Shown here: piece by piece, positions 46,721 to 55,963 of the stretch | Numbering within the stretch: the first letter of the stretch is position 1 | How the letters are laid out: every line of letters starts with the position of its first letter | From: Gammaproteobacteria bacterium MOLA455 | Lineage (GTDB): Bacteria > Pseudomonadota > Gammaproteobacteria > Pseudomonadales > Porticoccaceae | Assembly: GCA_000511875.1 (NCBI GenBank) | Contig: AZIN01000001.1 | Span: 584,616 to 648,615, forward strand | DNA length: 64,000 nucleotides | Direction of reading: 5' to 3' | Notes under the pieces: model-generated | Databases searched by the model: none | Told to the model about the DNA's origin: nothing | The model's input: the letters and a program-made list of their open reading frames with translations, nothing else | Position numbers and translations under genes: made by a program

Positions 46721-47589
46721 AGATCTAGGCCTATTTTTTGTGCTGGCTTCCAGGGAATAAATGCACTGGTGGTTTCAATATATCGCCGGTAGTCAGGGCG
46801 GCGCTGAGTGATGCCCCGCTCCATATGACTAATCCCCGATAGTTTTAACAACAGCGCCATCATAATCATCGGCGCAAGCAATAGCCAAGGCAGGGTCGCG
46901 GCGCTGGCGGAGGGAATGGCGAACACAACCCAGCCACACCAGACACAGCACTCGCCAAAATAATTCGGGTGGCGAGAATAGCGCCACAGGCCGCTGCTTA
47001 GAGTCTCGGAATCACGCACTACCAACTGATTAAATCGATACAGCTGCAAATCTGCTAGAGCCTCCATGGAAAAGCCAAACAACCAGAGTGCTGCACCTAC
47101 AGTGTGCCAGTGACTCCAGCTGAGGCTCGGCACTGAACTCAGTGCTACAACAAACAGCGAGCTGAGCAGCCAAATCAAAAGCGCCCGAAGCAGGAAAATA
47201 TTTACCAAACTCTTTATCGCAAAACTAGATGATAACTTTTTTCGCATCGCCTGATAGCGGCGCTCTTCCCCGCGGTTGCGTCCACGGAGAATTAAAAAAG
47301 CGCTCAGCCTCAGGGCCCAAACTGCGACCATAAGCAGAAGAACTACATTGACAGTGCTGAGACTCTTTTCAAAACCGATCCGGTAAGCATAGGTGCCTAC
47401 GCTGCCCAAAAGCATTATCGACCAAAGACAGTCGACAATGCTGATGTCCTCAATCACAAGGCTCACCAACCAGGCGCTCAAGGCGATTGCAACCAGTAGT
47501 GGAATCGCCTCGAACATCAGTTGAATATCGAGACCCATAAACAGATTCATAAGGTGACCCAGTAACGCTGACCCGGTGCTTCGGGTCAT
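46717..47589 (-). CDS. DUF1295 (steroid 5-alpha-reductase-like) membrane protein
   Basis: A 290-residue inner-membrane protein with about six helices. The family signature is SSGLWRYSRHPNYFGECCVWCGW, which resembles the NADPH-binding end of steroid 5-alpha-reductase and methyltransferase-like membrane enzymes. In some bacteria DUF1295 genes sit with cyclopropane/furan fatty-acid genes; none is seen here. Start uncertain (47589 or internal ATGs at 47550/47538). Confidence 0.8.
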   Translation of the reverse strand: MTRSTGSALLGHLMNLFMGLDIQLMFEAIPLLVAIALSAWLVSLVIEDISIVDCLWSIMLLGSVGTYAYRIGFEKSLSTVNVVLLLMVAVWALRLSAFLILRGRNRGEERRYQAMRKKLSSSFAIKSLVNIFLLRALLIWLLSSLFVVALSSVPSLSWSHWHTVGAALWLFGFSMEALADLQLYRFNQLVVRDSETLSSGLWRYSRHPNYFGECCVWCGWVVFAIPSASAATLPWLLLAPMIMMALLLKLSGISHMERGITQRRPDYRRYIETTSAFIPWKPAQKIGLDL

Positions 47590-47663
47590 GCTAATTAATA
47601 TTGAGCTAATACGCTGGGTTTAACGAAAAAGATCAAACGACGCTACTGCTATAAGCTTGGGTC

Positions 47664-48305
47664 TCAGGGTTTATAGTGACCCGCCTGCTCGAGTTTTTCA
47701 CTGGTATTTTGACGGGCAGCACTGCCCTTTTTAATCAATACATAGGTGGCGCCCAAGCCACCGTGATACTTCTGCGCTGTATGAAAAGCCAGCACCTGAT
47801 CAAACTGTTTTAACCAGTGATTGACACAGCTTTTAAGCACCGCAGGTCGCGCAAGATGTTCACCCTTGCCATGAGTAATCAGCGCACAGCGCACCGAGTG
47901 CCTCTGGCAATCATCAACAAAATTCCACAGCGCCGTGCGCGCTTGCTCCACTGTATGACGATGCAGATCGAGGCGCGACTGAATCTCATACTTACCCATG
48001 CGCAGATTTTTATACACACCATGCTGTACACCGGGACGAGAAAACTCCAGGGGGTCCAATGCAGCAACCTGCTCAATAATGCTATCCGGATCGAGGAAGT
48101 TACCCTCACCCTCAATCTCTAGCTGAGCAGCCTCGCGCCGGGCCAATACACCAGGCGTCAGCTGAGCGGGCTTAGCGACAAAGGCCGCGCCTTTGCCACG
48201 CAGTGGCTCAACGGAATCGCCAAACAGCACATCAAAGCCCTCCTCGAGATCGTCTTGGCTGCCACCGCCGACATTTATTTCGCAGTCTTTACTTGCCCCT
48301 GACAT
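47664..48305 (-). CDS. Smr-domain protein (SmrA/YdaL-like)
   Basis: A 213-residue protein. The C-terminal Smr domain (about residues 115-195) has the LDLHRHTVEQA and THGKGEH motifs, related to the MutS2 C-terminus. Smr domains are endonucleases acting on DNA or, in several bacteria, on mRNA at collided ribosomes. The N-terminal part is acidic and unstructured. Start at 48305 chosen because AAGGAG is about nine bases upstream; the ATG at 48314 is too close to it. Confidence 0.85.
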   Translation of the reverse strand: MSGASKDCEINVGGGSQDDLEEGFDVLFGDSVEPLRGKGAAFVAKPAQLTPGVLARREAAQLEIEGEGNFLDPDSIIEQVAALDPLEFSRPGVQHGVYKNLRMGKYEIQSRLDLHRHTVEQARTALWNFVDDCQRHSVRCALITHGKGEHLARPAVLKSCVNHWLKQFDQVLAFHTAQKYHGGLGATYVLIKKGSAARQNTSEKLEQAGHYKP

Positions 48306-48467
48306 AACGGCCATTCTCCTTCGCTCGATTACTTAGATTGGTTTGCAGAACGTAGTGCCTAGTATTTGCTATTTAGAACTTGGTATTTAGTGCTTGCGGC
48401 AATGTTGCAGGCGGCACAACTGCTGTAGACTGCAGGCCTCAGAATTCTTGCACCGGAGGTCAGCATA

Positions 48468-48953
48468 ATGCTCGTCAAACACAATCACGTTATCACCCTT
48501 CACTATCAGCTCAAAGATGATAATGACTTGATCCTCGATAAAAGTTACGACAGCCAAGAGCCAATGGTTTATCTCCATGGCCACCGACAGATGATTCGCG
48601 GTTTTGAAGCGGCCATTGCCGGCGCTGAAGAGGGTGAAAAGCGTTCTTTCAGTGTTAGCCCAGCCGAGGGATATGGACTGCGTAACGTCAACAATATGCA
48701 GCGCATCCCAACTAAATACCTCAAGCATGAAGGCAAGTTATCCGTGGGTCAGGCGATTAACGTCAACACTGAAAACGGAGTTAAACCCGGCACCATTGTC
48801 AAACTGGGGAAATTTAATGCCGATGTGGATATGAACCATCCGCTGGCGGGCAAAAACCTACACTTTGAAATCGAAGTAATCAGCATTCGCCCTGCCACCG
48901 ACGACGAAATAGGCCACGGCCATGTTCATGGTAGCGGCGGCTGTGGTCACTAG
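48468..48953 (+). CDS. SlyD-type FKBP peptidyl-prolyl isomerase
   Basis: A 161-residue cytoplasmic isomerase/chaperone. The FKBP domain is interrupted by the insert-in-flap chaperone domain (about residues 70-125), as in SlyD: ending VSPAEGYG, then the flap. The C-terminus GHGHVHGSGGCGH is a short His/Cys metal-binding tail, shorter than that of E. coli SlyD. It may help nickel delivery; no hydrogenase or urease genes are near. Confidence 0.9.
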   Translation: MLVKHNHVITLHYQLKDDNDLILDKSYDSQEPMVYLHGHRQMIRGFEAAIAGAEEGEKRSFSVSPAEGYGLRNVNNMQRIPTKYLKHEGKLSVGQAINVNTENGVKPGTIVKLGKFNADVDMNHPLAGKNLHFEIEVISIRPATDDEIGHGHVHGSGGCGH

Positions 48954-48978
48954 AGCAGCTATTAGAAAGGCGACTTAG

Positions 48979-49761
48979 ATGGACTTGGATTTCCACTGGT
49001 ATCAGTACGCACTGATTGTTATCGTCTTTATCTGGAGCGGCTTTGTGCGCGCCGGATTTGGCTTTGGCGGCGCGCTGTTTACTATTCCCTTTCTACTGCT
49101 TATCCACAATGATCCGCTATTTTTTCTGCCGATTATCTCCCTTCATTTATTGTTTTTTGCAGCCCTAACACTGCTCTTATCCAATCGCGCCGCTGCCTCG
49201 GGAGAACAGCCTGAGGTGCTCCAAGCCACCATTAACTGGCCCTTTGTACGCTACGCCTTACTGATAATGCTGATTCCGAAACTGGCCGGTGTTTTGGGCC
49301 TATTGATTTTGCCCAGCAACCTGATGAACGGCATTATCTTTTTGCTAATTGGCGCCTATGCCATCACCTACATCGTCGGCAGGCCACTGCAGAGCAACAG
49401 CCGCCTGCTGGATACGGTCTTTCTGATACTGGGCGCCTATATCAGCGGCACCTCCCTGATCGGCGGACCACTAGTGATTGCCGTGGCCATGCGCCATATC
49501 CAAGCCCATGAGTTTCGCAATACGCTTTTTGTGCTCTGGTTTGTGCTCGTCAGCATCAAGCTCTTTGCCTTTGCCCTAGCAGGAGTCGATCTTCAGCTAA
49601 TGGCGTCACTCTGGTTGCTACCCTTTGCCGGAATCGGTCATCTGGTCGGACAAAAATTCCATCAGCGCCTGCTGCAAGCCAGCAATGCGCGCTTTTATCA
49701 AATTCTCGGATGGGTCCTGTTGAGCACTAGTCTAGTGGGGCTCCTGCAGATCCTGGTTTAG
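48979..49761 (+). CDS. TauE/SafE-family permease
   Basis: A 260-residue inner-membrane protein with about eight helices, DUF81/TauE-SafE type. The typical start is FIWSGFVRAGFGFGGALFTIPFLLL. These carriers export sulfite, sulfoacetate or related organic anions; the substrate here is unknown. It starts 26 bases after the SlyD-type gene and may share its transcript. Confidence 0.82.
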   Translation: MDLDFHWYQYALIVIVFIWSGFVRAGFGFGGALFTIPFLLLIHNDPLFFLPIISLHLLFFAALTLLLSNRAAASGEQPEVLQATINWPFVRYALLIMLIPKLAGVLGLLILPSNLMNGIIFLLIGAYAITYIVGRPLQSNSRLLDTVFLILGAYISGTSLIGGPLVIAVAMRHIQAHEFRNTLFVLWFVLVSIKLFAFALAGVDLQLMASLWLLPFAGIGHLVGQKFHQRLLQASNARFYQILGWVLLSTSLVGLLQILV

Positions 49762-49828
49762 CGTCATCAGGCATAAAAATTGACTACTATTAAGCGAATA
49801 ACCCTTAAGAAGCAGTGAGCCGGTTTTT

Positions 49829-51076
49829 ATGTTATCGACAATTGTGCGTCTTCTATTGCCGCTAACCTGCGCGGTGGCCGCTTTACTGTTACGTTACCTA
49901 CATGCCGATCACCCCCTAAACAGCAACAACCAACTAGACTTTTTACTCCTGCAGCTACCCTATATTTTACTCGGGCTGGCAACCCTGTTGGCGCTCCTCA
50001 GTAATCATGCGCTGGAGGCAGGCATTAGCATCAGTCTGCTATGTGCCTATTGGCTGATTCAAACTTATCTGCAGTCGCCGCTAAACGGCCAGCCCGCCAG
50101 TCAGGTTTTTTATTTGCTAACCTTGCTCAGCCCGGCGCTGATGATTACCTATGCACTGCTGCCACAGAGCAACTGCCTGCAGCTACAGGCATTGCTGCCG
50201 ATACTGCTAGCGCCATTGATTGTTCTTGTGGTCGCTGGCCTATTGGCAATCAATCAGCAGCTGTTTTCAACCTCAGCCAGCAGTGCTCTGAGCAACGGCC
50301 TTATGGGTAGCTACCTCTCAGCCCTGAGTTGGCTCCTCTATTTTACTGCCATCGGCCTATCCCTAGGCTTAAGCGTCTATCGGCAGCAGAGCATTGACAA
50401 TTCCGTGCTCGGCTGTTCGCTGATGAGCCTAATTACCTATGGCTGGATCCAGCTCAATAGCATCTCGGCGTTTATGTTTTCCGGCATGGGTCTGCTGCTG
50501 GCGATCAATCTCACTGTGAGCCTATTACAGATAGGCTACCGTGATGATCTAACCCAGATTGGCAATCGCCGCGCCCTGCAACAGACCGCCAAGACATTGC
50601 GCGGGCCCTATGCTGTGGCCATGGTGGATGCGGATTATTTTAAGAAAATCAACGATCAGTTTGGTCATGATCTGGGAGATCAAGCGCTGCGAGTGATTGC
50701 CAGTCTACTCAAACAAACCGCTGAGGGCGGCAAACCGTTTCGCTATGGAGGTGAGGAGTTCTGTCTGCTATTTAAGGGTAAAAGCCAACAGGACGTATTG
50801 GATGCTCTGGAAGCCTGCCGTCAAGCCATAGCCAACTACGACATGGTAGTGCGGGATAAACAGCATCGTCCAAAAAAACTCAAAGAGGGGCAGACCAGGC
50901 GCGGCGCCAGCAGGCGAAAAAGTAATTTGCGTCTGACTGTGAGTATTGGCGTTGCCAGCAGTGACAGCGCAAATCTAAACGGCAGTTTTAATCCATTTGA
51001 ACAGGTTTTAAAAAGTGCCGACCAGGCCCTCTATAAGGCCAAAGCATCAGGCCGAAACTGCATTCAGGCGGCCTGA
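49829..51076 (+). CDS. Membrane diguanylate cyclase (GGDEF)
   Basis: A 415-residue protein with about six to seven helices (residues 10-230) and a GGDEF domain (about 240-415). The active site reads RYGGEEF, an accepted active variant, so it should make cyclic di-GMP from GTP. The inhibitory RxxD site five residues before it is missing (AEGG occupies the place). A basic insertion of about 30 residues (near residues 345-375, QHRPKKLKEGQTRRGASRRK) is unusual. It is monocistronic. Confidence 0.9.
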   Translation: MLSTIVRLLLPLTCAVAALLLRYLHADHPLNSNNQLDFLLLQLPYILLGLATLLALLSNHALEAGISISLLCAYWLIQTYLQSPLNGQPASQVFYLLTLLSPALMITYALLPQSNCLQLQALLPILLAPLIVLVVAGLLAINQQLFSTSASSALSNGLMGSYLSALSWLLYFTAIGLSLGLSVYRQQSIDNSVLGCSLMSLITYGWIQLNSISAFMFSGMGLLLAINLTVSLLQIGYRDDLTQIGNRRALQQTAKTLRGPYAVAMVDADYFKKINDQFGHDLGDQALRVIASLLKQTAEGGKPFRYGGEEFCLLFKGKSQQDVLDALEACRQAIANYDMVVRDKQHRPKKLKEGQTRRGASRRKSNLRLTVSIGVASSDSANLNGSFNPFEQVLKSADQALYKAKASGRNCIQAA

Positions 51077-51104
51077 TTGTGGTCGAAAATTGCGCTCAAA
51101 AAAC

Positions 51105-51773
51105 CTAATTATGAAAGGTCGTAGACTGCTCTAAAGCAGCACGATCAGTACGCAGATTGTTGGCGCTGTCAGTATCATCCACATAGCCGAAAGAGAGGCC
51201 CATCATCAATTTAAAGCGGCTCTCTATACCCAACTCTTCACGAACTAGATCCGGATAACAGCTCACAGAGGTCTGTGGACAAGAACCCAAACCGGCATTT
51301 TCTAGCGCCAGCATCAAAGTCTGAGCATACATACCCGTATCCCCGGCCAGACGAACTGTTTCGGGAAATTCATCGGTGACAAAGATAAAGGCAATATGGG
51401 GTGCATCGAAGAATTCAAAGTTGCGCATCCATGACCAGGCGCGCTTTTCTCTATCTTCCCGGGTGACGCCCTGATGCTCCCAGAGTCCCAATGCAGAACA
51501 GATCTGACGTTCGCGGTAGTCGCCGGTAAACTTGCCCTGCCAAGGAAAATCTGGATTGCCGCTGGGATCTTTCATCGCCGCCGCTTTCATTTTCTCGCGC
51601 ATGCGATTGCAGGCGTCAGCGGACAAAACATGCACATGCCAAGGCTGGACATTGCAGTTGGAGGGTGCCCAGCTGGCCAGTTCAAAAATCTCTTTTAAGG
51701 TTTTCTCATCCACCGCTTTGGGCAAAAATCCTCGATACGAATGGCGCGCCTTAACCACATCTGCAAATTCCAT
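51105..51773 (-). CDS. Nitroreductase-family flavoprotein
   Basis: A 222-residue FMN-dependent NAD(P)H oxidoreductase. The N-terminus MEFADVVKARHSYRGF and the PW-motif SNCNVQPWHVHVL are typical, as is ALENAGLGSCPQTS near the end. The substrate is unknown. ATG at 51773 is preceded by AGAGGAAGAG. Confidence 0.88.
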   Translation of the reverse strand: MEFADVVKARHSYRGFLPKAVDEKTLKEIFELASWAPSNCNVQPWHVHVLSADACNRMREKMKAAAMKDPSGNPDFPWQGKFTGDYRERQICSALGLWEHQGVTREDREKRAWSWMRNFEFFDAPHIAFIFVTDEFPETVRLAGDTGMYAQTLMLALENAGLGSCPQTSVSCYPDLVREELGIESRFKLMMGLSFGYVDDTDSANNLRTDRAALEQSTTFHN

Positions 51774-51879
51774 TATCTCTTCCTCTAACAACCTTATTTG
51801 CGCTGGACTGTAGCAATGCTGCTGCAGCCTGTCACTTATTTCGACCCTATATTCGGTATTAAAAACTGCGGACGTAAAA

Positions 51880-51907
51880 AAACCCTGCAGAGAACACTGC
51901 AGGGTTT
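51880..51907. terminator. Bidirectional terminator between nitroreductase and acyl-CoA dehydrogenase genes
   Basis: The stem AAACCCTGCAG/CTGCAGGGTTT with a 6-base loop and a T-run on either strand. On the minus strand it lies about 50 bases after the acyl-CoA dehydrogenase stop codon. Confidence 0.85.
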
Positions 51908-51959
51908 TTGAACTGTTGTTTCTAAGCTCTTTTTACGAGCTTTTTTTACCCGTTAGCCT

Positions 51960-53771
51960 CTACTCAAAGTAGCTAGTCGGCATAGCCATCAGGCTTTCAA
52001 TATTGGCACTCAGAGTTTGAGCATGAGCATCGGCTCTGGGCAGCATACGCTCAAAGAAAAACTCTGCACTGTGCAACTTGGATTCTAAGAAGTTTTTATC
52101 CCCTTCACCGGCAGCTAACTGCTTGTGCGCGGCGAAACTCATCTGCGCCCACATAAAGGCCATGTAGGCATAGCCGGAGTACATCAGGAAGTCCACCGAG
52201 GAAGCACCCACATTGTCTGGGTTTTTCTTCGCTCTCATGGCCATGCGATAAGCCAGATAGCGCCACTTAATCGCTAGCTTGGCAATGGTCCAAGCCTGCT
52301 TGCGCATCTGCTTGGCCTGGGGTGCTTTCTTCCAGGGCAAAAACTGCCCGGCAAAGCTGAGCATCTCGCCGGTAAAGACATTGAGCTGTTTAAACTTGTC
52401 CATTAATACTTTGCGGCCGACCAGATCCAAGGCCTGAATACCTGTAGTGCCTTCATACAATGTGGCAATGCGGCTGTCGCGAAGAATCTGCTCCATGCCC
52501 CACTCTTTGATATAGCCGTGGCCGCCAAATACCTGGACACCATGGTTGGCTGCTTCAACACCCAACTCAGTGATAAAACCTTTCAAAATGGGGGTACAAA
52601 AACCCAAGCGGACTTCCGCAGCATCGCGCTCCGCTTGACTGTTGCCGGCACGGTAGACATCGGCAAACTGGCTGGCGTAAGTCACCATGGCACGCCCGCC
52701 CTCGGCAATAACCCGCTGGGTCAGCAACATGCGACGGACATCTGGGTGCTCGACAATGGCGTCAGCTGGGCCATCTGGATTCTTGACACCAGAGATAGAC
52801 CGCATGGCCAGACGCTCGCGAGCGTACTTAGCGGCACCCTGATAAGAGCGCTCAGCTGCAGCAGCACCCTGGCTGGCTGTGCCAATACGGGCCACATTCA
52901 TGTACGTAAACATCGCCGCCAAGCCCTGATGCGGTTCACCGATCAAAAACCCTTTGGCATCATCGAAGTTCAGCACTGCAGTACCGTTTCCGTGAATACC
53001 CATCTTGTGCTCGATAGAGCCACAGCGAACGCCATTGCGCTCTCCAGCAGAGCCATCTTCAGCAACCAGAAACTTGGGAATAATAAACAGCGACAGACCT
53101 TTGGTGCCCTTGGGCGAATCCGGCAACTTGGCCAGCACAATGTGGACAATATTTTCAGTCAGGTCATGCTCACCAGCACTGATAAAAATCTTCGTGCCAT
53201 TGACCTTATAGCTGCCGTCATCATTGGGCACAGCTTTGGTTTTCATCAACCCAAGATCAGTACCACAGTGAGGCTCGGTGAGGCACATAGTGCCACTCCA
53301 GACGCCGCTGATCAGCTTGACCAAATAGTCTTGCTTCTGCTGCTCAGTACCGCTGGTTTCAAGAGTTGCAACCGCGCCTTCACTGAGACCCGGATACATG
53401 GCCCAAGCCCAGTTGGCAGTGGTCATCATTTCATTGATAGCGATACCAATAGACGACGGCAAGCCCTGGCCACCCATTTCGGTGCTGCCAGTCAACGTGG
53501 TCCAGCCAGCTTCAATAAACGTCTGATAGGCCTCTTTAAAGCCTGCAGGTGTGGTAACTACACCATCATCCCAAGTACAGCCAACGTCGCCGCTCTGATA
53601 GATCGGCGCCAATTCGTTTTCACAGAACTTAGCTGCTTGGGTAAAGATCGCCTCCACCATATCAGTGGTGGCTTCGCCTCCGCCCTGCACGTCTTTGTAT
53701 TTGCTCTGCATGTCGAGCACATCATTGAACAGAAACAGGTAATCATTTACCGGGACTTTATAATCAGGCAT
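51960..53771 (-). CDS. Acyl-CoA dehydrogenase (long form, DmdC/FadE5-like)
   Basis: A 603-residue flavoprotein. N-terminal (about 40-160), middle (160-280) and catalytic C-terminal (290-460) acyl-CoA dehydrogenase domains are followed by an extra C-terminal domain (470-603). Motifs: CLTEPHCGTDLG and TLYEGTTGIQALDLVGRK. The length and C-terminal extension fit the family that includes 3-methylmercaptopropionyl-CoA dehydrogenase DmdC and FadE5. The substrate is unknown. It is preceded by the MaoC gene with a gap of about ten bases. Confidence 0.92.
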   Translation of the reverse strand: MPDYKVPVNDYLFLFNDVLDMQSKYKDVQGGGEATTDMVEAIFTQAAKFCENELAPIYQSGDVGCTWDDGVVTTPAGFKEAYQTFIEAGWTTLTGSTEMGGQGLPSSIGIAINEMMTTANWAWAMYPGLSEGAVATLETSGTEQQKQDYLVKLISGVWSGTMCLTEPHCGTDLGLMKTKAVPNDDGSYKVNGTKIFISAGEHDLTENIVHIVLAKLPDSPKGTKGLSLFIIPKFLVAEDGSAGERNGVRCGSIEHKMGIHGNGTAVLNFDDAKGFLIGEPHQGLAAMFTYMNVARIGTASQGAAAAERSYQGAAKYARERLAMRSISGVKNPDGPADAIVEHPDVRRMLLTQRVIAEGGRAMVTYASQFADVYRAGNSQAERDAAEVRLGFCTPILKGFITELGVEAANHGVQVFGGHGYIKEWGMEQILRDSRIATLYEGTTGIQALDLVGRKVLMDKFKQLNVFTGEMLSFAGQFLPWKKAPQAKQMRKQAWTIAKLAIKWRYLAYRMAMRAKKNPDNVGASSVDFLMYSGYAYMAFMWAQMSFAAHKQLAAGEGDKNFLESKLHSAEFFFERMLPRADAHAQTLSANIESLMAMPTSYFE

Positions 53772-53781
53772 TACTACGCTC

Positions 53782-54690
53782 CTATGAGATTTGGCCTAGC
53801 AAGTGGAGCACTCCACTTTTTTTATTGGTTAATGAGAAATTCTCACCCTGTTGGTTTACGGCGCTGTTAAAGACTACCTCAGAGGGTAAAAACAATGGTC
53901 GGTGAAATGCCACATCCACGCTGTAGCCAGACGTCGGCAGCTTTTCTTCAAGTGCGGCCAAACAGCGCGCTTTCGACCACATGCCGTGGGCAATCGCCTG
54001 TTTAAAGCCAAATAATTTAGCGGTGATATCCGAAAGATGAATGGGATTGTAATCAGCCGAAACTTTCGCGTAACGGCGACCAATATCTGCTTCAACGACC
54101 CAGTCTTGGGCATTTCCCTGTGGCGTCACTTCTTGCTGTCGCACTGCAGCTATGCCTGTTTTACAGCGATTCAGGTAAGTTGAGGTGCTAGACCACACCA
54201 GCTGATTGTCCACCAAAGCAGTCACATCTATATCCCACTCGACACCGCGGCTGGTCAGTTCACTGCTACCAATTGTAGCTTTCATACTGATCGACGCCCG
54301 CAGATCGAACTCTTCCAGCACCGAGATCTGATTGCGCAGATGAACCTGGCCCATGGCTTTCATCGGAAAATCCTGCTGAATCAGCAGATTCAATGCCAGG
54401 GGAAAGGAGAGCATATGCAGATAGGTCGCTGGCAACACTGAGTTATCAGTGAAACCACAGAGTACTCGATAAGCCTGCAAATCATGTTCGCGAATACGCA
54501 GGTGATTAATCTCTGTGCTCAGGGCCGGCAGCACATCACCGAGCTGATAGTAGCCAGACTTAAACGCCGCGCGACCCAACAGTGAAGGCATATTGGGCAA
54601 ATGGTCGAGCATGATGGGCGTCAGGCCAGTATTTTCTGGGTCGCTATGCGTATTGTTGGATTGCGACTTAGGACTATTCATGTTTTTCAT
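53782..54690 (-). CDS. MaoC-domain acyl dehydratase
   Basis: A 302-residue protein with a hotdog-type MaoC dehydratase domain at its C-terminal half (YNPIHLSDITAKLFGFKQAIAHG, with the catalytic Asp/His region), and a less conserved first half. It should hydrate enoyl-CoA or act on 3-hydroxyacyl-CoA, in step with the dehydrogenase encoded next. The ATG at 54690 has GGGAGG about 11 bases upstream; an ATG at 54681 is also possible. It is divergent from the AraC regulator. Confidence 0.83.
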   Translation of the reverse strand: MKNMNSPKSQSNNTHSDPENTGLTPIMLDHLPNMPSLLGRAAFKSGYYQLGDVLPALSTEINHLRIREHDLQAYRVLCGFTDNSVLPATYLHMLSFPLALNLLIQQDFPMKAMGQVHLRNQISVLEEFDLRASISMKATIGSSELTSRGVEWDIDVTALVDNQLVWSSTSTYLNRCKTGIAAVRQQEVTPQGNAQDWVVEADIGRRYAKVSADYNPIHLSDITAKLFGFKQAIAHGMWSKARCLAALEEKLPTSGYSVDVAFHRPLFLPSEVVFNSAVNQQGENFSLTNKKSGVLHLLGQIS

Positions 54691-54835
54691 TCTGCTTGAA
54701 ACCTCCCTGGTAATCATTGGCAGTAATAAAACTCTATATTGTCATTTCGGCCAATCGTGTATGATAGAGGCCTTCGTCAATATCTTAACGCCTTAAAAAG
54801 TCGTCAAGAATCATTAAGAGTCAGTAGGTAAGTGT

Positions 54836-55843
54836 ATGCCAGGTTTAACCGATGCGGGAACTTTAGTCAGACTGGCATATCAAGGTTTAGCCAATCTGGG
54901 TGTCGACGCCGACGCCGTGCTGCGCCGCAGTGGATTGGATCCCGAGCAACTCTACCAAAGTAACCTGCGCACTCAATTCTCGGGCCAACCGCTTTTTTGG
55001 AAAGCCGCGGTGGAGCTTTCCGGAGACCCCTGTATCGGCCTCCACCTGGGGGAGAAAATGCCTGTCTATAAGGGCCAGATTCTCGAGTATCTATTTCTCA
55101 GTAGCGCCACCTTTGGCGATGGCCTGCGCCGGGTAATTAGTTATCAGCGGCTGATCAGTGATGCGCTCCACGGTCAGCTCAGCGAACAGCCAAGGCCCTG
55201 CCTGACCAGCTATTTTACCGAACATCAATACGCCACATCCCATTTGGCTGAAGCCATGGTGTTGGGGCTGATTAAATCCTTTCAAGCAGTTACCGACGGC
55301 GCGTTCAAGGCGGAAAAAATTGTCTTTAACCATCACCCCAATACGGACCTAGCCGAGTATCAGCGTATATTTCAGTGCGAGGTAGAGTTTAATGCGCCCT
55401 CATTTCAACTCTACTTTTCTCCGGAGATACTCAACTACCGCTCGCTGAATGCGGAGCCCGAGCTACTCAACTTGCACGTTAAGGCCGCCGACCAGCATCT
55501 GGCTCGATTGCAGCAGCAGGATTTTGTTCGTTTGGTACGCACGCAGATTGCCGCCCTACTGGAAAGTGCTGAGGTGACTTTGGAGCGAGTTGCCGACCAG
55601 CTCGATATTACCCCGCGCAATCTCAGACATCAGCTCAATATAGCTGACACCAGCTTTCAAAGACTGCTCAACGACCATCGTCGTTCATTGGCCAAACGAT
55701 TGCTGTCGAGAACCGACGAAGAGATCAGTGAAATTGTCTATCTCACCGGCTTCTCTGAACCCAGTACCTTTTATCGTGCTTTTAAACGCTGGGAGGGAAC
55801 CACCCCTATTGAGTATCGCAGGCGGACCAAAGCCAACATTTAA
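54836..55843 (+). CDS. AraC-family transcriptional regulator
   Basis: A 335-residue regulator. The N-terminal arabinose-binding-like ligand domain (about residues 20-200) resembles the OruR/ArgR-like group; the C-terminal double helix-turn-helix spans about 235-335 (LERVADQLDITPRNLRHQL; LTGFSEPSTFYRAFKRWEGTTP). It probably controls the divergent MaoC/acyl-CoA dehydrogenase genes. The inducing ligand, possibly a fatty acid or its CoA ester, is unknown. Confidence 0.88.
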   Translation: MPGLTDAGTLVRLAYQGLANLGVDADAVLRRSGLDPEQLYQSNLRTQFSGQPLFWKAAVELSGDPCIGLHLGEKMPVYKGQILEYLFLSSATFGDGLRRVISYQRLISDALHGQLSEQPRPCLTSYFTEHQYATSHLAEAMVLGLIKSFQAVTDGAFKAEKIVFNHHPNTDLAEYQRIFQCEVEFNAPSFQLYFSPEILNYRSLNAEPELLNLHVKAADQHLARLQQQDFVRLVRTQIAALLESAEVTLERVADQLDITPRNLRHQLNIADTSFQRLLNDHRRSLAKRLLSRTDEEISEIVYLTGFSEPSTFYRAFKRWEGTTPIEYRRRTKANI

Positions 55844-55963
55844 AATGAAGAGCCAAAGCCAGCAACTATTGCCCGGCGGCATTTCCCCCACCAGCCACAT
55901 GCAGTAGAATGCAGCTGGTTGAATTTTTCTACCTCACAGAGCAATCCACAGAGCAAAGCCCCT

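Noticed and set aside
52518-53870. 450-codon open frame opposite the acyl-CoA dehydrogenase gene
   Set aside because: Antisense shadow of a strongly supported gene; no family motif, low-quality composition.
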